A stretch of DNA of 64,000 nucleotides, taken from Methylomonas sp. Lineage in GTDB: Bacteria > Pseudomonadota > Gammaproteobacteria > Methylococcales > Methylomonadaceae. The stretch lies in the NCBI RefSeq assembly GCF_023228165.1, contig NZ_JALOBS010000021.1:1-64000 (forward strand), read 5' to 3'. Positions 26,991 to 34,816 of the stretch are shown here, in pieces. Positions within the stretch are counted from its first letter, which is position 1. Each line of letters begins with the position of its first letter. The notes under the pieces were generated by a model. That model was not told where the DNA came from, ran no database searches, and was given only the letters and a program-made list of their open reading frames with translations. The translations under genes were made by a program, and so were the position numbers.

Positions 26991-27812
26991 TTAAATTAAA
27001 TCGGCAAAGCTCTTTTCCATCTTGCGAAACTGGCGTATACCAAGACAAAGAAAAAAAACGATGACACCCCAACTGATCATAAAAGCATTCCAATCAATGG
27101 GTGTTTGTCCGCCAAGCACCGCCCAACGAAAACCATCGATGACCCCTACAACAGGATTGAGGGAATAAAGTAGCCGCCATTGTTCAGGCACCACCAAAGA
27201 GCTAAAACCTACCGGCGATACGTAAAGCCCAATTTGTACAATAAAAGGTATGATGTAACGAAAATCCCGATATTTTACATTAAGTGCAGTGATATATAAC
27301 CCAGGACCAAGACTGGCAAGAAAAGCCATAATTACAAAAAGTGGCAAGGTCAAAATTTGCCAACCAGGTAAAAATTGATAATAAATCATTAAGCCAATCA
27401 GAATAACGAAACTTATCAAAAAATCCACGAAAGACACAACAACCGCCGCCGTTGGTACTATAAGCCGAGGAAAATATACTTTGCTAATAAGGTTGGCGTT
27501 ACCAATAAGACTATTAGATGACTCAGACAATGCCGTAGAAAAAAATTGCCATGGTAATAGTCCGGCAAAAACCATCAATGAATAAGGCGCTGTCCCTTCG
27601 GTTGGTAATTTAGCGATTTGACCGAAAATTACGCTAAACACTATCATAGTAAGAAATGGCCTAATTAGCGCCCATGCCAGACCGATTATGGTTTGTTTAT
27701 ATCTTACTGAAATATCGCGCCACGCCAATACATAAAAAAGTTCACGGTAGCGCCAAAGATCTCGCCAGTAATGGCGCTCGGCCAAACCGGGTTCTATTAC
27801 AAGGGTTTTCAT
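26991..27812 (-). CDS. wzm: Polysaccharide ABC transporter permease (Wzm)
   Basis: A 273-residue integral membrane protein of the ABC-2 type. It has an N-terminal amphipathic segment (RDLWRYRELFYVLAWRDI), the VRYKQTIIGLAWALIRP motif typical of Wzm/KpsM/RfbA permeases, and about six membrane helices. With Wzt it exports undecaprenyl-linked polysaccharide across the inner membrane. It is the first gene of the 28-gene cluster; wzt follows after 11 bases. No clear promoter could be assigned in the 259 bases upstream. Confidence 0.93.
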   Translation of the reverse strand: MKTLVIEPGLAERHYWRDLWRYRELFYVLAWRDISVRYKQTIIGLAWALIRPFLTMIVFSVIFGQIAKLPTEGTAPYSLMVFAGLLPWQFFSTALSESSNSLIGNANLISKVYFPRLIVPTAAVVVSFVDFLISFVILIGLMIYYQFLPGWQILTLPLFVIMAFLASLGPGLYITALNVKYRDFRYIIPFIVQIGLYVSPVGFSSLVVPEQWRLLYSLNPVVGVIDGFRWAVLGGQTPIDWNAFMISWGVIVFFLCLGIRQFRKMEKSFADLI

Positions 27813-27892
27813 TTAAGTTATAAAATTAGTTATAGACAAAGCAGTGGGTTTTGTTGATAAGCCACTAACGAATATCAACACAGCGAAGAAAC

Positions 27893-27906
27893 AGGGTCAG
27901 AACCCT
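27893..27906. repeat. Short inverted repeat in the gap upstream of wzm
   Basis: AGGGT, a 4-base loop, then ACCCT. The surrounding bases resemble small dispersed palindromes seen near mobile sequences, but one copy in the window is not enough to classify it. It lies between the polysaccharide cluster and the toxin-antitoxin genes, in a 259-base gap with no gene. Confidence 0.3.
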
Positions 27907-28071
27907 ATGATTTGCTGCCAATACTCAATCCTCCGAAATATAGACTGGATTTCCACATCCCACACTCGACAGTTTAACCTTGGCATGAAACAAATGACCC
28001 AAAATACAAGCATCAAACATTCTTTGCTAACTCAGTGCTTTCAGACTCCGTTCAGAACCCTTCCCAAGGAT

Positions 28072-28497
28072 TTAATCAGCGATTGATTCTTGCAATACCG
28101 TTAATCCCTTATTGGCAAACTCAAGCAATTCGTTATAAGCCGTTTTTTTGATTACAGCCCTAATGATGTCAGGTTCTATATTGAGATAATCATGTACTAG
28201 CGCATTTCTCATACCAATAATTTTGCGCCATTCTACATCATTCACCGCCTCAACGCCTTGTTGAGATAGTTTTTCGAACGCCGCATAGGCATCGGCAGGT
28301 GCTGTTTTATAAAAAACGTAATTCCAATGTTTGGCGATGCCGATACAGGCTTCTATCAACACTTGCAAGGTGCGCTCAGCTGCTCGATATTCGTAACGAC
28401 TTAATTCCCGTTGATTAATAATATCCGTTAATCCTTGCAACTCGCTTTTCAACTCAGCAAGATGCTCTCGCATCGAAAAAACATAGGTATCATCCAT
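28072..28497 (-). CDS. hepT: HEPN-domain RNase toxin, HepT-like (DUF86)
   Basis: A 141-residue all-helical protein with the HEPN catalytic motif R-x4-H-x-Y (RNALVHDY) in the second half. Members of the HepT group cleave RNA or block growth until neutralised by a paired nucleotidyltransferase. The partner gene lies directly upstream with an 8-base overlap. The motif residues are intact, so the toxin is predicted to be active if freed. RNA target not known. Confidence 0.85.
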   Translation of the reverse strand: MDDTYVFSMREHLAELKSELQGLTDIINQRELSRYEYRAAERTLQVLIEACIGIAKHWNYVFYKTAPADAYAAFEKLSQQGVEAVNDVEWRKIIGMRNALVHDYLNIEPDIIRAVIKKTAYNELLEFANKGLTVLQESIAD

Positions 28498-28909
28498 TTC
28501 TGATACTCATAGCCTGTTGTTTTTTATAGTGAAAAAGGTAATCTATCTCCCATTTCGACATGATGCGCTGCAACTCTTGGGCGAGACGATAAGTATTTTT
28601 ACAAAGCCACAATTCGCCGTTTTTTAGCACAGACATGGCTAGCGGAATGGGTGCGGCATTGATGTCCAATACACTCAATTTTCCCTCAGGCAAATTTAAT
28701 GTGTGCAGCCAATCCAAAGCGAGTAACTCCGGCCTTAATCGACGCTCGACCACATCGTTTTCCCAGGTTTTAAACGCAACCGCCAAGTCGATATCGCTGT
28801 TCTCGTGCGCACTGCCTTTTGCATACGATCCATATAGCCAAAGCAACTCTATGTTGTCATTTGATTTTGCCAGCTGAATTAACTGGGCTTTTAAATCGTT
28901 AAAATCCAT
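28490..28909 (-). CDS. mntA: MNT-type nucleotidyltransferase antitoxin, MntA-like
   Basis: A 139-residue minimal nucleotidyltransferase when started at the ATG at 28909; a TTG at 28942 would add 11 residues. The active-site motif GS-x10-D-x-D is intact (GSYAKGSAHENSDID), followed by an LSVLDINAAP strand. In studied type VII systems MntA adds AMP units to a Tyr of HepT and so blocks its RNase activity. The gene precedes hepT, overlapping by 8 bases, as expected for co-production. Confidence 0.85.
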   Translation of the reverse strand: MDFNDLKAQLIQLAKSNDNIELLWLYGSYAKGSAHENSDIDLAVAFKTWENDVVERRLRPELLALDWLHTLNLPEGKLSVLDINAAPIPLAMSVLKNGELWLCKNTYRLAQELQRIMSKWEIDYLFHYKKQQAMSIRNG

Positions 28910-29056
28910 GCTGTTTTTTCGCGCGGAACGGGTAGCGTCCAAATAAGCCTTTTATTGATGTCACCATTTTCAATCATTTCAAGTAATTGACAACAAAAAG
29001 TGCAGCGGAGGCGATTTTAACGCCAGCGACCACAACACAAACCGCCGCTGTCTCTG

Positions 29057-29233
29057 CTACATATCTTCGAACCGTTTCCCACTATTTTTGGGCAATTTAC
29101 TCCATAACCGTAGGATCGATTCACGCGGTATGATGCGGCACCAAAAATCATTCAACAGGTGCAAGCAAATAGATGCAAAGTCTTTTACCAAATACAAAGG
29201 GCCATTGTCCCTTAAAGCCTCAATCACCCGTTC
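29057..29233 (-). pseudogene. Possible C-terminal remnant of an unknown protein
   Basis: On the minus strand an open frame of 58 codons ends in TAG at 29057-29059 and reads like a real protein tail (NGPLYLVKDFASICLHL, then ESILRLWSKLPKN). Upstream the frame is closed by TGA, so if it is real it has lost its N-terminal part; a GTG at 29227 could also make it a small intact gene. Family not recognised. It sits between two toxin-antitoxin modules in an otherwise gene-free 370-base gap. Confidence 0.3.
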
Positions 29234-29316
29234 AATTCAAGCCACTAATCAAATCACTAATCTTTTTCAAACCGGCCAAGCTTTCGCCTCTGTCAATTAT
29301 ATTTAGCCATGGCTTT

Positions 29317-29757
29317 TTATATTTTAAGCAGATCATTAACCTTATCGTTTAATAACGCCAGTTCCCTGTAAAAAACCGTCCTGACCAGCAAGTACATTTC
29401 AGCTATTTTTTCTGGAATATAGTCATGTACGATTCTGTTGCGCACATCTCGCATATCCAGCCAAATATCAATATCGGAAATAAGCCCAGCTTTCTCCATT
29501 TGGTGTAAGCTGTCTCTTAGCGTCTGGCTTTGCTGAGCTTGCATGTAATATTCATAGGTCCTAAAGAGCTTGATCGCTACTTCTACAATACGGATAAACC
29601 GATCACTTAACGCATCAAAAGGCTCCAATTCGTCTGCAGTATAGGCTTTATCCACTTCAAAGCCCGATGTTTTATTAATACTGGCACTCAGCAACAGAAA
29701 GACTTTTTGGTATTTTTGCGCAGCAATTGTTAGCTGCTGAATATCTAGCTGATTCAT
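29317..29757 (-). CDS. HEPN-domain protein, second HepT-like toxin
   Basis: A 146-residue helical protein with an intact HEPN R-x4-H-x-Y motif (RNRIVHDY). It is clearly different from the HepT-like protein at 28072, so this is not a simple duplication. The paired nucleotidyltransferase gene overlaps it by 4 bases upstream. Predicted to act as an RNase toxin controlled by that partner. The family and motif are clear, but toxicity is inferred. Confidence 0.82.
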   Translation of the reverse strand: MNQLDIQQLTIAAQKYQKVFLLLSASINKTSGFEVDKAYTADELEPFDALSDRFIRIVEVAIKLFRTYEYYMQAQQSQTLRDSLHQMEKAGLISDIDIWLDMRDVRNRIVHDYIPEKIAEMYLLVRTVFYRELALLNDKVNDLLKI

Positions 29758-30050
29758 AAATCGATGAGCGCTTCCTTATCAATTGACTTAACAAAAAGCG
29801 ACTGTTCTTCCGTCATGGCTTGGGGATTTATAACGACCACATCGATTTTTTCTTCGCAATTTTTAAAATAATCCCGGGTAAATTTTAGAGACAATTCAAA
29901 ACTAGGTTGCTGAGAAAAAATTAACACATCCACATCACCGCCGTGGGCGTTTTCATTTAGCCGCGAGCCAAACAAAAATGCTTCATCATCAGGATCAAGA
30001 TGTTGTAAGGCTTGTTTCAAAGCGTATCTTTGAGATTTATCGAGGCGCAT
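29754..30050 (-). CDS. Minimal nucleotidyltransferase (MNT), second antitoxin
   Basis: A 98-residue protein, smaller than the MntA-like one at 28490. The active site reads GS-x9-D-x-D (GSRLNENAHGGDVDV), with a third acidic strand in EEKIDVVVINP. This matches the smallest MNT proteins, which pair with HEPN proteins. The gene comes first in its two-gene operon. The one-residue shorter spacing compared with the classical motif may matter for activity. Confidence 0.82.
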   Translation of the reverse strand: MRLDKSQRYALKQALQHLDPDDEAFLFGSRLNENAHGGDVDVLIFSQQPSFELSLKFTRDYFKNCEEKIDVVVINPQAMTEEQSLFVKSIDKEALIDL

Positions 30051-30274
30051 TTAGATTTAATAAAACGCTTAAGACTATCGAGGCACAATCGGGCTAACAT
30101 TCAATCAATTATCTATTTCAAAACAAACACATCTAAGTAATTGCGATTTGCCATCTACTGTAAGGCCGGGAATAGTATCACAGGATATGATAAATCTAAC
30201 CTCCGAGATGTTATTTCAGCCAATTGTTGGACGAATTAGACAAGCACCGGTCGCCAACGCCCCCACAATCTCCT

Positions 30275-31420
30275 CTACTTCTTCAGCGTCCAAACATTCT
30301 CCAAAGTGGCACTTCGCTGCCTCTCCCGGCGACTATCGCCCTGCTCCCAGCCATCGATACTGGCCCTAATGTCGGCCGCCACCTTGCCCGCCAGATAATA
30401 ACTATGCTCGACTATGCCATGCACAACCGGGGTGCAGTCGATTTGATGCACTTTGTTGTGCAGCAAGGCTGGATGCGCGGCGCCCGCGCCTCCCAAACGC
30501 TCCGGATTACCCTTGCTATAGTCGGAGATCACCATCGCGGTATCCTGCCGATTATGATAAAGCGATATGTTACGAGCAATCTGGTCGATTTTTTCCAGCG
30601 GCTGCCCCGCCTCCATAACGTTATCGTCCACATCGGGCGCGCATAGAAACACGTGTTCGAAGATACGCGGCAAGCTATTGCCCGGCGTAAAGTCCGTAAT
30701 TCTGGACAAGGCACTTTGCAATAAAAAATTGCCCATGGAATGGCACAGCAGATGGATATCCTGGCCACAGAGCTGTTTGCCGCCTTTTTTAGCCTTATCG
30801 CGCAAATCGGCCAGAAAATCGCGTAATTTCAAAAAGCCGCGCCCCACGGCAGCACCGGAACCGACGGCCTCCGAACGATCGGATTTATAAGATACCCACG
30901 GCAACGCCAAGCCATCGGAAGGCCAACTGAATAAAACCACTTGCACTTTTTGCGCTTCATCCCGGGTTGGGGCGTTTCCCAGCATCAATTGCAACGCCAA
31001 TGCCGAACCTACCGCATCGTTCCAGGCCACATTAAAGCCATGGATATAAATCAACACATCGCTGCTGCTTTGCATGTCCTGCATCAAATCGGCAAACATG
31101 GCTTTGGAACCCAATTTAGTATTGGCCTGGGCTTGTTCGGCAATATCCGCTTTGATGGATTCCTCATAGACGACAATTTCGGCTTCCTCCGCGCATCCCG
31201 CCAGATAAGCAGCCAACTTTTCGCCATCGCCGGCCCCGCAATCTTTCAACGGTGCATTCAGATATTTTTGCACCGTCTTGTGGTCCGCATTGACCCTCAT
31301 AACCCCAAAACGCAGATTCTCCATGCCGTCGTCGCTAAATTTCTTCCCGTAACTATCCGGGTGCCAACGCGACCCCTTATGCTTACGGTTTGTCGCATAA
31401 TAGAGCTTATATTCGAACAT
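30275..31420 (-). CDS. DUF900-type alpha/beta hydrolase
   Basis: A 381-residue protein of the alpha/beta-hydrolase family with DUF900. The N-terminal YYATNRKHKGS motif is typical. The oxyanion strand is LIYIHGFNVAW, and the nucleophile elbow is CHSMGN (Ser in H-S-M-G). DVDDNVMEAG probably carries the catalytic Asp and VVHGIVEHSYYL a late His. No signal peptide is seen, so it is probably cytoplasmic. Substrate unknown. It is divergent from the EAL-protein operon. Confidence 0.8.
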   Translation of the reverse strand: MFEYKLYYATNRKHKGSRWHPDSYGKKFSDDGMENLRFGVMRVNADHKTVQKYLNAPLKDCGAGDGEKLAAYLAGCAEEAEIVVYEESIKADIAEQAQANTKLGSKAMFADLMQDMQSSSDVLIYIHGFNVAWNDAVGSALALQLMLGNAPTRDEAQKVQVVLFSWPSDGLALPWVSYKSDRSEAVGSGAAVGRGFLKLRDFLADLRDKAKKGGKQLCGQDIHLLCHSMGNFLLQSALSRITDFTPGNSLPRIFEHVFLCAPDVDDNVMEAGQPLEKIDQIARNISLYHNRQDTAMVISDYSKGNPERLGGAGAAHPALLHNKVHQIDCTPVVHGIVEHSYYLAGKVAADIRASIDGWEQGDSRRERQRSATLENVWTLKK

Positions 31421-31567
31421 AAAGCCTCCTTTTAGTTAATAATGAACCATAATTACGCTCACGCGAAAAACGGATCATTAAAGCGTAGACCGGAAATACG
31501 CGTTTCGCCCAATTCTAGCTCAATAACCCGAGACCCCACATGACAATAGAGGCTAGTTAAATCTCAT

Positions 31568-32737
31568 ATGGAATCCACAATCAACCTATTCCCGCATTTT
31601 CAACCCATCGTCAGTGTGGCCAACGGCAAAATTATCGGCTATGAAGCACTAGCCAGACAGCTGGACGCCAACAACAAAATCATCTCCGCCGGCGCGCTGT
31701 TTTCCTCGCCGAATTTAGACGAAAAACAACGCACCGAGCTGGATCGGCAAGTGCGCTGGCAGGCTTTGCAAAAATTCGCCGAGCTGGACAGCAACACTTA
31801 TTTGGCGATCAATATTTCCGCGGCCTGGATCAATAATCTGCGCCATCTCAATGCGCTACCCACCTTAAAGATGCTGGAAGAACTCAACATCGATCGTCAG
31901 CGCATCATTATTGAAATCACCGAAGACCATGCCGACCTGAATAAATTAAAGGAAATCGTCAAACGCTACCGCAAGCAGGGACTGCGGGTGGCATTAGACG
32001 ACTTTGGGGCCGGTTCGTCGCAATTACAGCGGGTACTGGCAATACATCCGGACATCATAAAAATCGACATGCGCTTATTCAAGCAAGCCACCAAAGGCGG
32101 TCTTGCCAGCGAAGTGGTACATCTGATGACCCGACTGGGCAAACGTACCGGCTGCCAGATTATTTGCGAAGGCGTGGAAACCGACGAGGAGTTTTTGTTC
32201 GGGCTCAGTTGCGGTGCGCAATTCATGCAAGGTTATCTGTTTTCGCCCGCCCAAGCCGAATTCAAACAGCCGCAGCTTTACGAACAACACATCATCTCGT
32301 TACGTAACAAGTTCCTGAAAAATACGGTAACCAAACTGCAAACCAAGGTCGCCGCCATCAACACCACTAAGGAACTTATTTACCGTTTATCCGAAGTATT
32401 ACAGGGCGATTTTAATTTGAACGAATTGGCTAGCTGGAATTTCGCCCAAAGCGATGTTGTGCGTTTTTATTTGTGCGATAACCAAGGCAATCAACTCTCC
32501 CCGGACTTCAGTTTTTTAGAAAACCAATGGTTTACCGACCCTCGCAAAATTGGCTTCAATTGGTCCTGGCGGCCTTATTTTTTTCAGCTACTGGCCCTGG
32601 AAGCCGCGGGCGACCGCAACCGCATCGTCACCTCGGAGCGTTATCGCGACTTCGCCAGCGACTTATTATGCAAAACCCTATCCTTGCGTCTGGATCCAGA
32701 CCGCATATTGCTGGTAGATATCGTTGCCAATGAATAG
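31568..32737 (+). CDS. EAL-domain cyclic-di-GMP phosphodiesterase with YkuI_C-like domain
   Basis: A 389-residue cytoplasmic protein. An EAL domain fills residues about 5-240 with all metal and catalytic motifs: GYEALAR, NISAAW, IEITED, LDDFGAGSS, IKIDM, CEGVETDEE and MQGYLFSP. It should therefore hydrolyse c-di-GMP. The C-terminal part (about 245-389) has the YkuI_C pattern (KIGFNWSWRPYF), a PAS/Cache-like sensor domain described in Bacillus YkuI. First gene of the operon with the MglA-like GTPase, kinase and REC-PilB fusion. An in-frame extension follows the TAG stop (see findings). Confidence 0.9.
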   Translation: MESTINLFPHFQPIVSVANGKIIGYEALARQLDANNKIISAGALFSSPNLDEKQRTELDRQVRWQALQKFAELDSNTYLAINISAAWINNLRHLNALPTLKMLEELNIDRQRIIIEITEDHADLNKLKEIVKRYRKQGLRVALDDFGAGSSQLQRVLAIHPDIIKIDMRLFKQATKGGLASEVVHLMTRLGKRTGCQIICEGVETDEEFLFGLSCGAQFMQGYLFSPAQAEFKQPQLYEQHIISLRNKFLKNTVTKLQTKVAAINTTKELIYRLSEVLQGDFNLNELASWNFAQSDVVRFYLCDNQGNQLSPDFSFLENQWFTDPRKIGFNWSWRPYFFQLLALEAAGDRNRIVTSERYRDFASDLLCKTLSLRLDPDRILLVDIVANE

Positions 32738-32904
32738 CTGACCTCGCGATTTCAACCGGAAGCGGTTCGGGCCAGTGGTCACGCCCGCTTGCCCGGCTGG
32801 AATTTGGCTGCCGACGATACCTGTCAACTGCGACTGTGTTATATCGTATAAACTGTTGGGTTTATCAACTTCCCAGCCTTTCAAGAACGGGCCAATGAAA
32901 TGTC

Positions 32905-33567
32905 ATGGCAAATTTCGACGAAGAAAACAACCGCTTAACGATCAAACTGGTTTACTACGGTCCCGCGCAGAGTGGTAAAACCACTAATCTGATGCGTTTG
33001 CACGATATTTTGCGCACCGACCTAAAAGGCGAAATGATGCTGATGGAAACCGCCAACGATCGCACCCTGTTCTTCGATTTATTGCCGCTGGGTTTTAAAG
33101 CCCCATCGGGTCTGCTGATTAAATTCAAGCTCTATACGGTACCCGGTCAAGTAATACATGACAGTACCCGCAAAGCGGTACTATCACGGGCCGACGGCGT
33201 GGTATTCGTCGCCGATTCGCAACGCACCCAAAGCACCAATAACGGCGAAGCCTTTTCCAACCTGGAAGACAACGCCGCCCGCGTCGGCATCGACTTCGAC
33301 CAGTTGCCTTTAGTGGTGCAATTCAATAAGCGCGACCTGCCCGACATTTTGAGCGAGGCAGAAGTATTGCAACGTTGGCAGTCCGCGCCCTGGCCGGTAC
33401 TTTTCAGCTCGGCATTGGCCGGCGGCGGCGTGGTTGAGACCTTCCACGCCTTATTACACCAGGTTTATAACCATCTGGATCAGGAATTTGACTTTCAATG
33501 CCTACACCATTTGTCCCAGGCGGCCTTTGTCGATCAGGCCTGTGGCCGAATAGACAATCAGGCGTAA
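32905..33567 (+). CDS. MglA-like small Ras-family GTPase
   Basis: A 220-residue GTPase closely matching MglA, the polarity and motility switch of Myxococcus. The P-loop VYYGPAQSGKTTN spans about residues 17-28. RTLFFDLLPL and the altered switch-II TVPGQ replace DxxG, exactly as in MglA. VVFVADSQ and NKRDLP (141-146) complete the set. The protein is longer than usual by about 25 residues at the C-terminus. No MglB/Roadblock activator gene is adjacent. Its place between an EAL protein and a PilB-type ATPase fits control of pili or secretion. Confidence 0.9.
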   Translation: MANFDEENNRLTIKLVYYGPAQSGKTTNLMRLHDILRTDLKGEMMLMETANDRTLFFDLLPLGFKAPSGLLIKFKLYTVPGQVIHDSTRKAVLSRADGVVFVADSQRTQSTNNGEAFSNLEDNAARVGIDFDQLPLVVQFNKRDLPDILSEAEVLQRWQSAPWPVLFSSALAGGGVVETFHALLHQVYNHLDQEFDFQCLHHLSQAAFVDQACGRIDNQA

Positions 33568-33571
33568 TCCG

Positions 33572-34816
33572 ATGTCTAAAGAATCCGACCACGATTTCGA
33601 ACGCGATTTAAGTTTAAACGAGTTACTGCACGGTATCGACAAACAGCGTCTGGAAACGGCTTTGCATACCCTGTTGAACGCTCCGTTAGCCATTTTCAAC
33701 CAACAAGGCGAATGCCTGTTGGGCGCGCCCGAGCAAGCAAAAGACGCCATCAGCCAACCCTTATACGGCGAACTGGAACCCATCGGCCGCCTCACCGCCG
33801 CCATCCCCCAAGACCGCTTAAAAGCCGCCACTGCCCTGATTACCCTATTACTTCGCGCCAATGCCCGCTACTTAATGGCCTCGGATTTACACCTGCAAAC
33901 TCAGCAAGCGGACTTTGAAGAATTGCAACGCCGACACACAGCCTTGGAACAATCCGAGCAACGCTATAAAGCCTTGGCGGAAAACCTGGAGCTTCGCGTT
34001 CAGCAACAAGTTAAAACCATAGAAAGCGCCCAACTAAAACTTTACGAAACCGAAAAACTCGCCTCCGTGGGCCGTCTGGCCTCGGGAATCGCTCATGAAA
34101 TCAACAACCCGATCGGCTTTATCCGCAGCAATTTGACCACGGCCTGCTCGTACCTGGACGCCCTGAAGAAAATCGGCGCTATGCTGCCATCCTGCCAGGA
34201 CATGAGCGCCTTAAAATCCGCCTGGCAACAGGCAGACATGGATTTTATCCAGCAGGACATGCAAGACATCCTGGCTGAAAGCATAGACGGTACCGAACGG
34301 ATCGCAGCCATCGTAAAAGACTTAAAAGGCTTTTCCCGCATCGACGAAACCGCACGCGAAGAAGCCGACCTTAACATGCTTATCCGGCAAGTCTGCCATG
34401 TGGCCACCGCCGAATGGCGCGACAAAGCCGAATTGCATTTGGATTTAGGCGTATTGCCGTTGCTGCACTGCCATCCCGGCGAGCTAGGGCAAGTGTTTTT
34501 AAGTGTTTTGATGAATGCCGTTGACGCCACGACCGTCCTGGGTAACATTCACTTGCGTACCGCCTTTCAAGACAATCAAATTACTATCGAGGTACGAGAT
34601 AACGGCCGCGGCATTACCGAGACCGACATGCCGCACATTTTCGACCCGTTTTTTACCACCAAGGAAGTAGGCAAAGGCATGGGACTGGGGTTGAGCGTGT
34701 CGCGCAATATTGTCCAGGCCCATGGCGGCAACCTGACAATCAAAAGCCGGCCCACCGGCACGCGGGTAACGATTAGTCTGCCTGTCAAACCGCCCGTCAC
34801 TCATGTCGAAATATAG
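33572..34816 (+). CDS. Sensor histidine kinase, soluble
   Basis: A 414-residue kinase without membrane segments. Residues 1-105 form an uncharacterised N-terminal domain of roughly PAS/Roadblock size. A coiled coil follows (about 105-160). The HisKA H-box (ASGIAHEINNPIG) has phospho-acceptor H175, and the HATPase domain has DNGRGI and GMGLGLSVSRNIV. It starts 4 bases after the GTPase gene and overlaps the REC-PilB gene by 14 bases, so its receiver domain is very likely its target. The signal is unknown; GTPase binding is a reasonable guess. Confidence 0.9.
   Translation: MSKESDHDFERDLSLNELLHGIDKQRLETALHTLLNAPLAIFNQQGECLLGAPEQAKDAISQPLYGELEPIGRLTAAIPQDRLKAATALITLLLRANARYLMASDLHLQTQQADFEELQRRHTALEQSEQRYKALAENLELRVQQQVKTIESAQLKLYETEKLASVGRLASGIAHEINNPIGFIRSNLTTACSYLDALKKIGAMLPSCQDMSALKSAWQQADMDFIQQDMQDILAESIDGTERIAAIVKDLKGFSRIDETAREEADLNMLIRQVCHVATAEWRDKAELHLDLGVLPLLHCHPGELGQVFLSVLMNAVDATTVLGNIHLRTAFQDNQITIEVRDNGRGITETDMPHIFDPFFTTKEVGKGMGLGLSVSRNIVQAHGGNLTIKSRPTGTRVTISLPVKPPVTHVEI

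Noticed and set aside
26980..27093. Longer N-terminus for Wzt
   Set aside because: It would overlap wzm by about 100 bases and adds residues unlike the Wzt family; the start at 26979 fits the neighbours.
29088..29306. A 72-codon plus-strand frame between the toxin-antitoxin pairs
   Set aside because: Low-complexity, basic composition; the opposite strand gives a more protein-like reading.
30224..30646. A 140-codon plus-strand frame overlapping the end of the DUF900 gene
   Set aside because: Antisense of the hydrolase for most of its length, and no ribosome site or known family.
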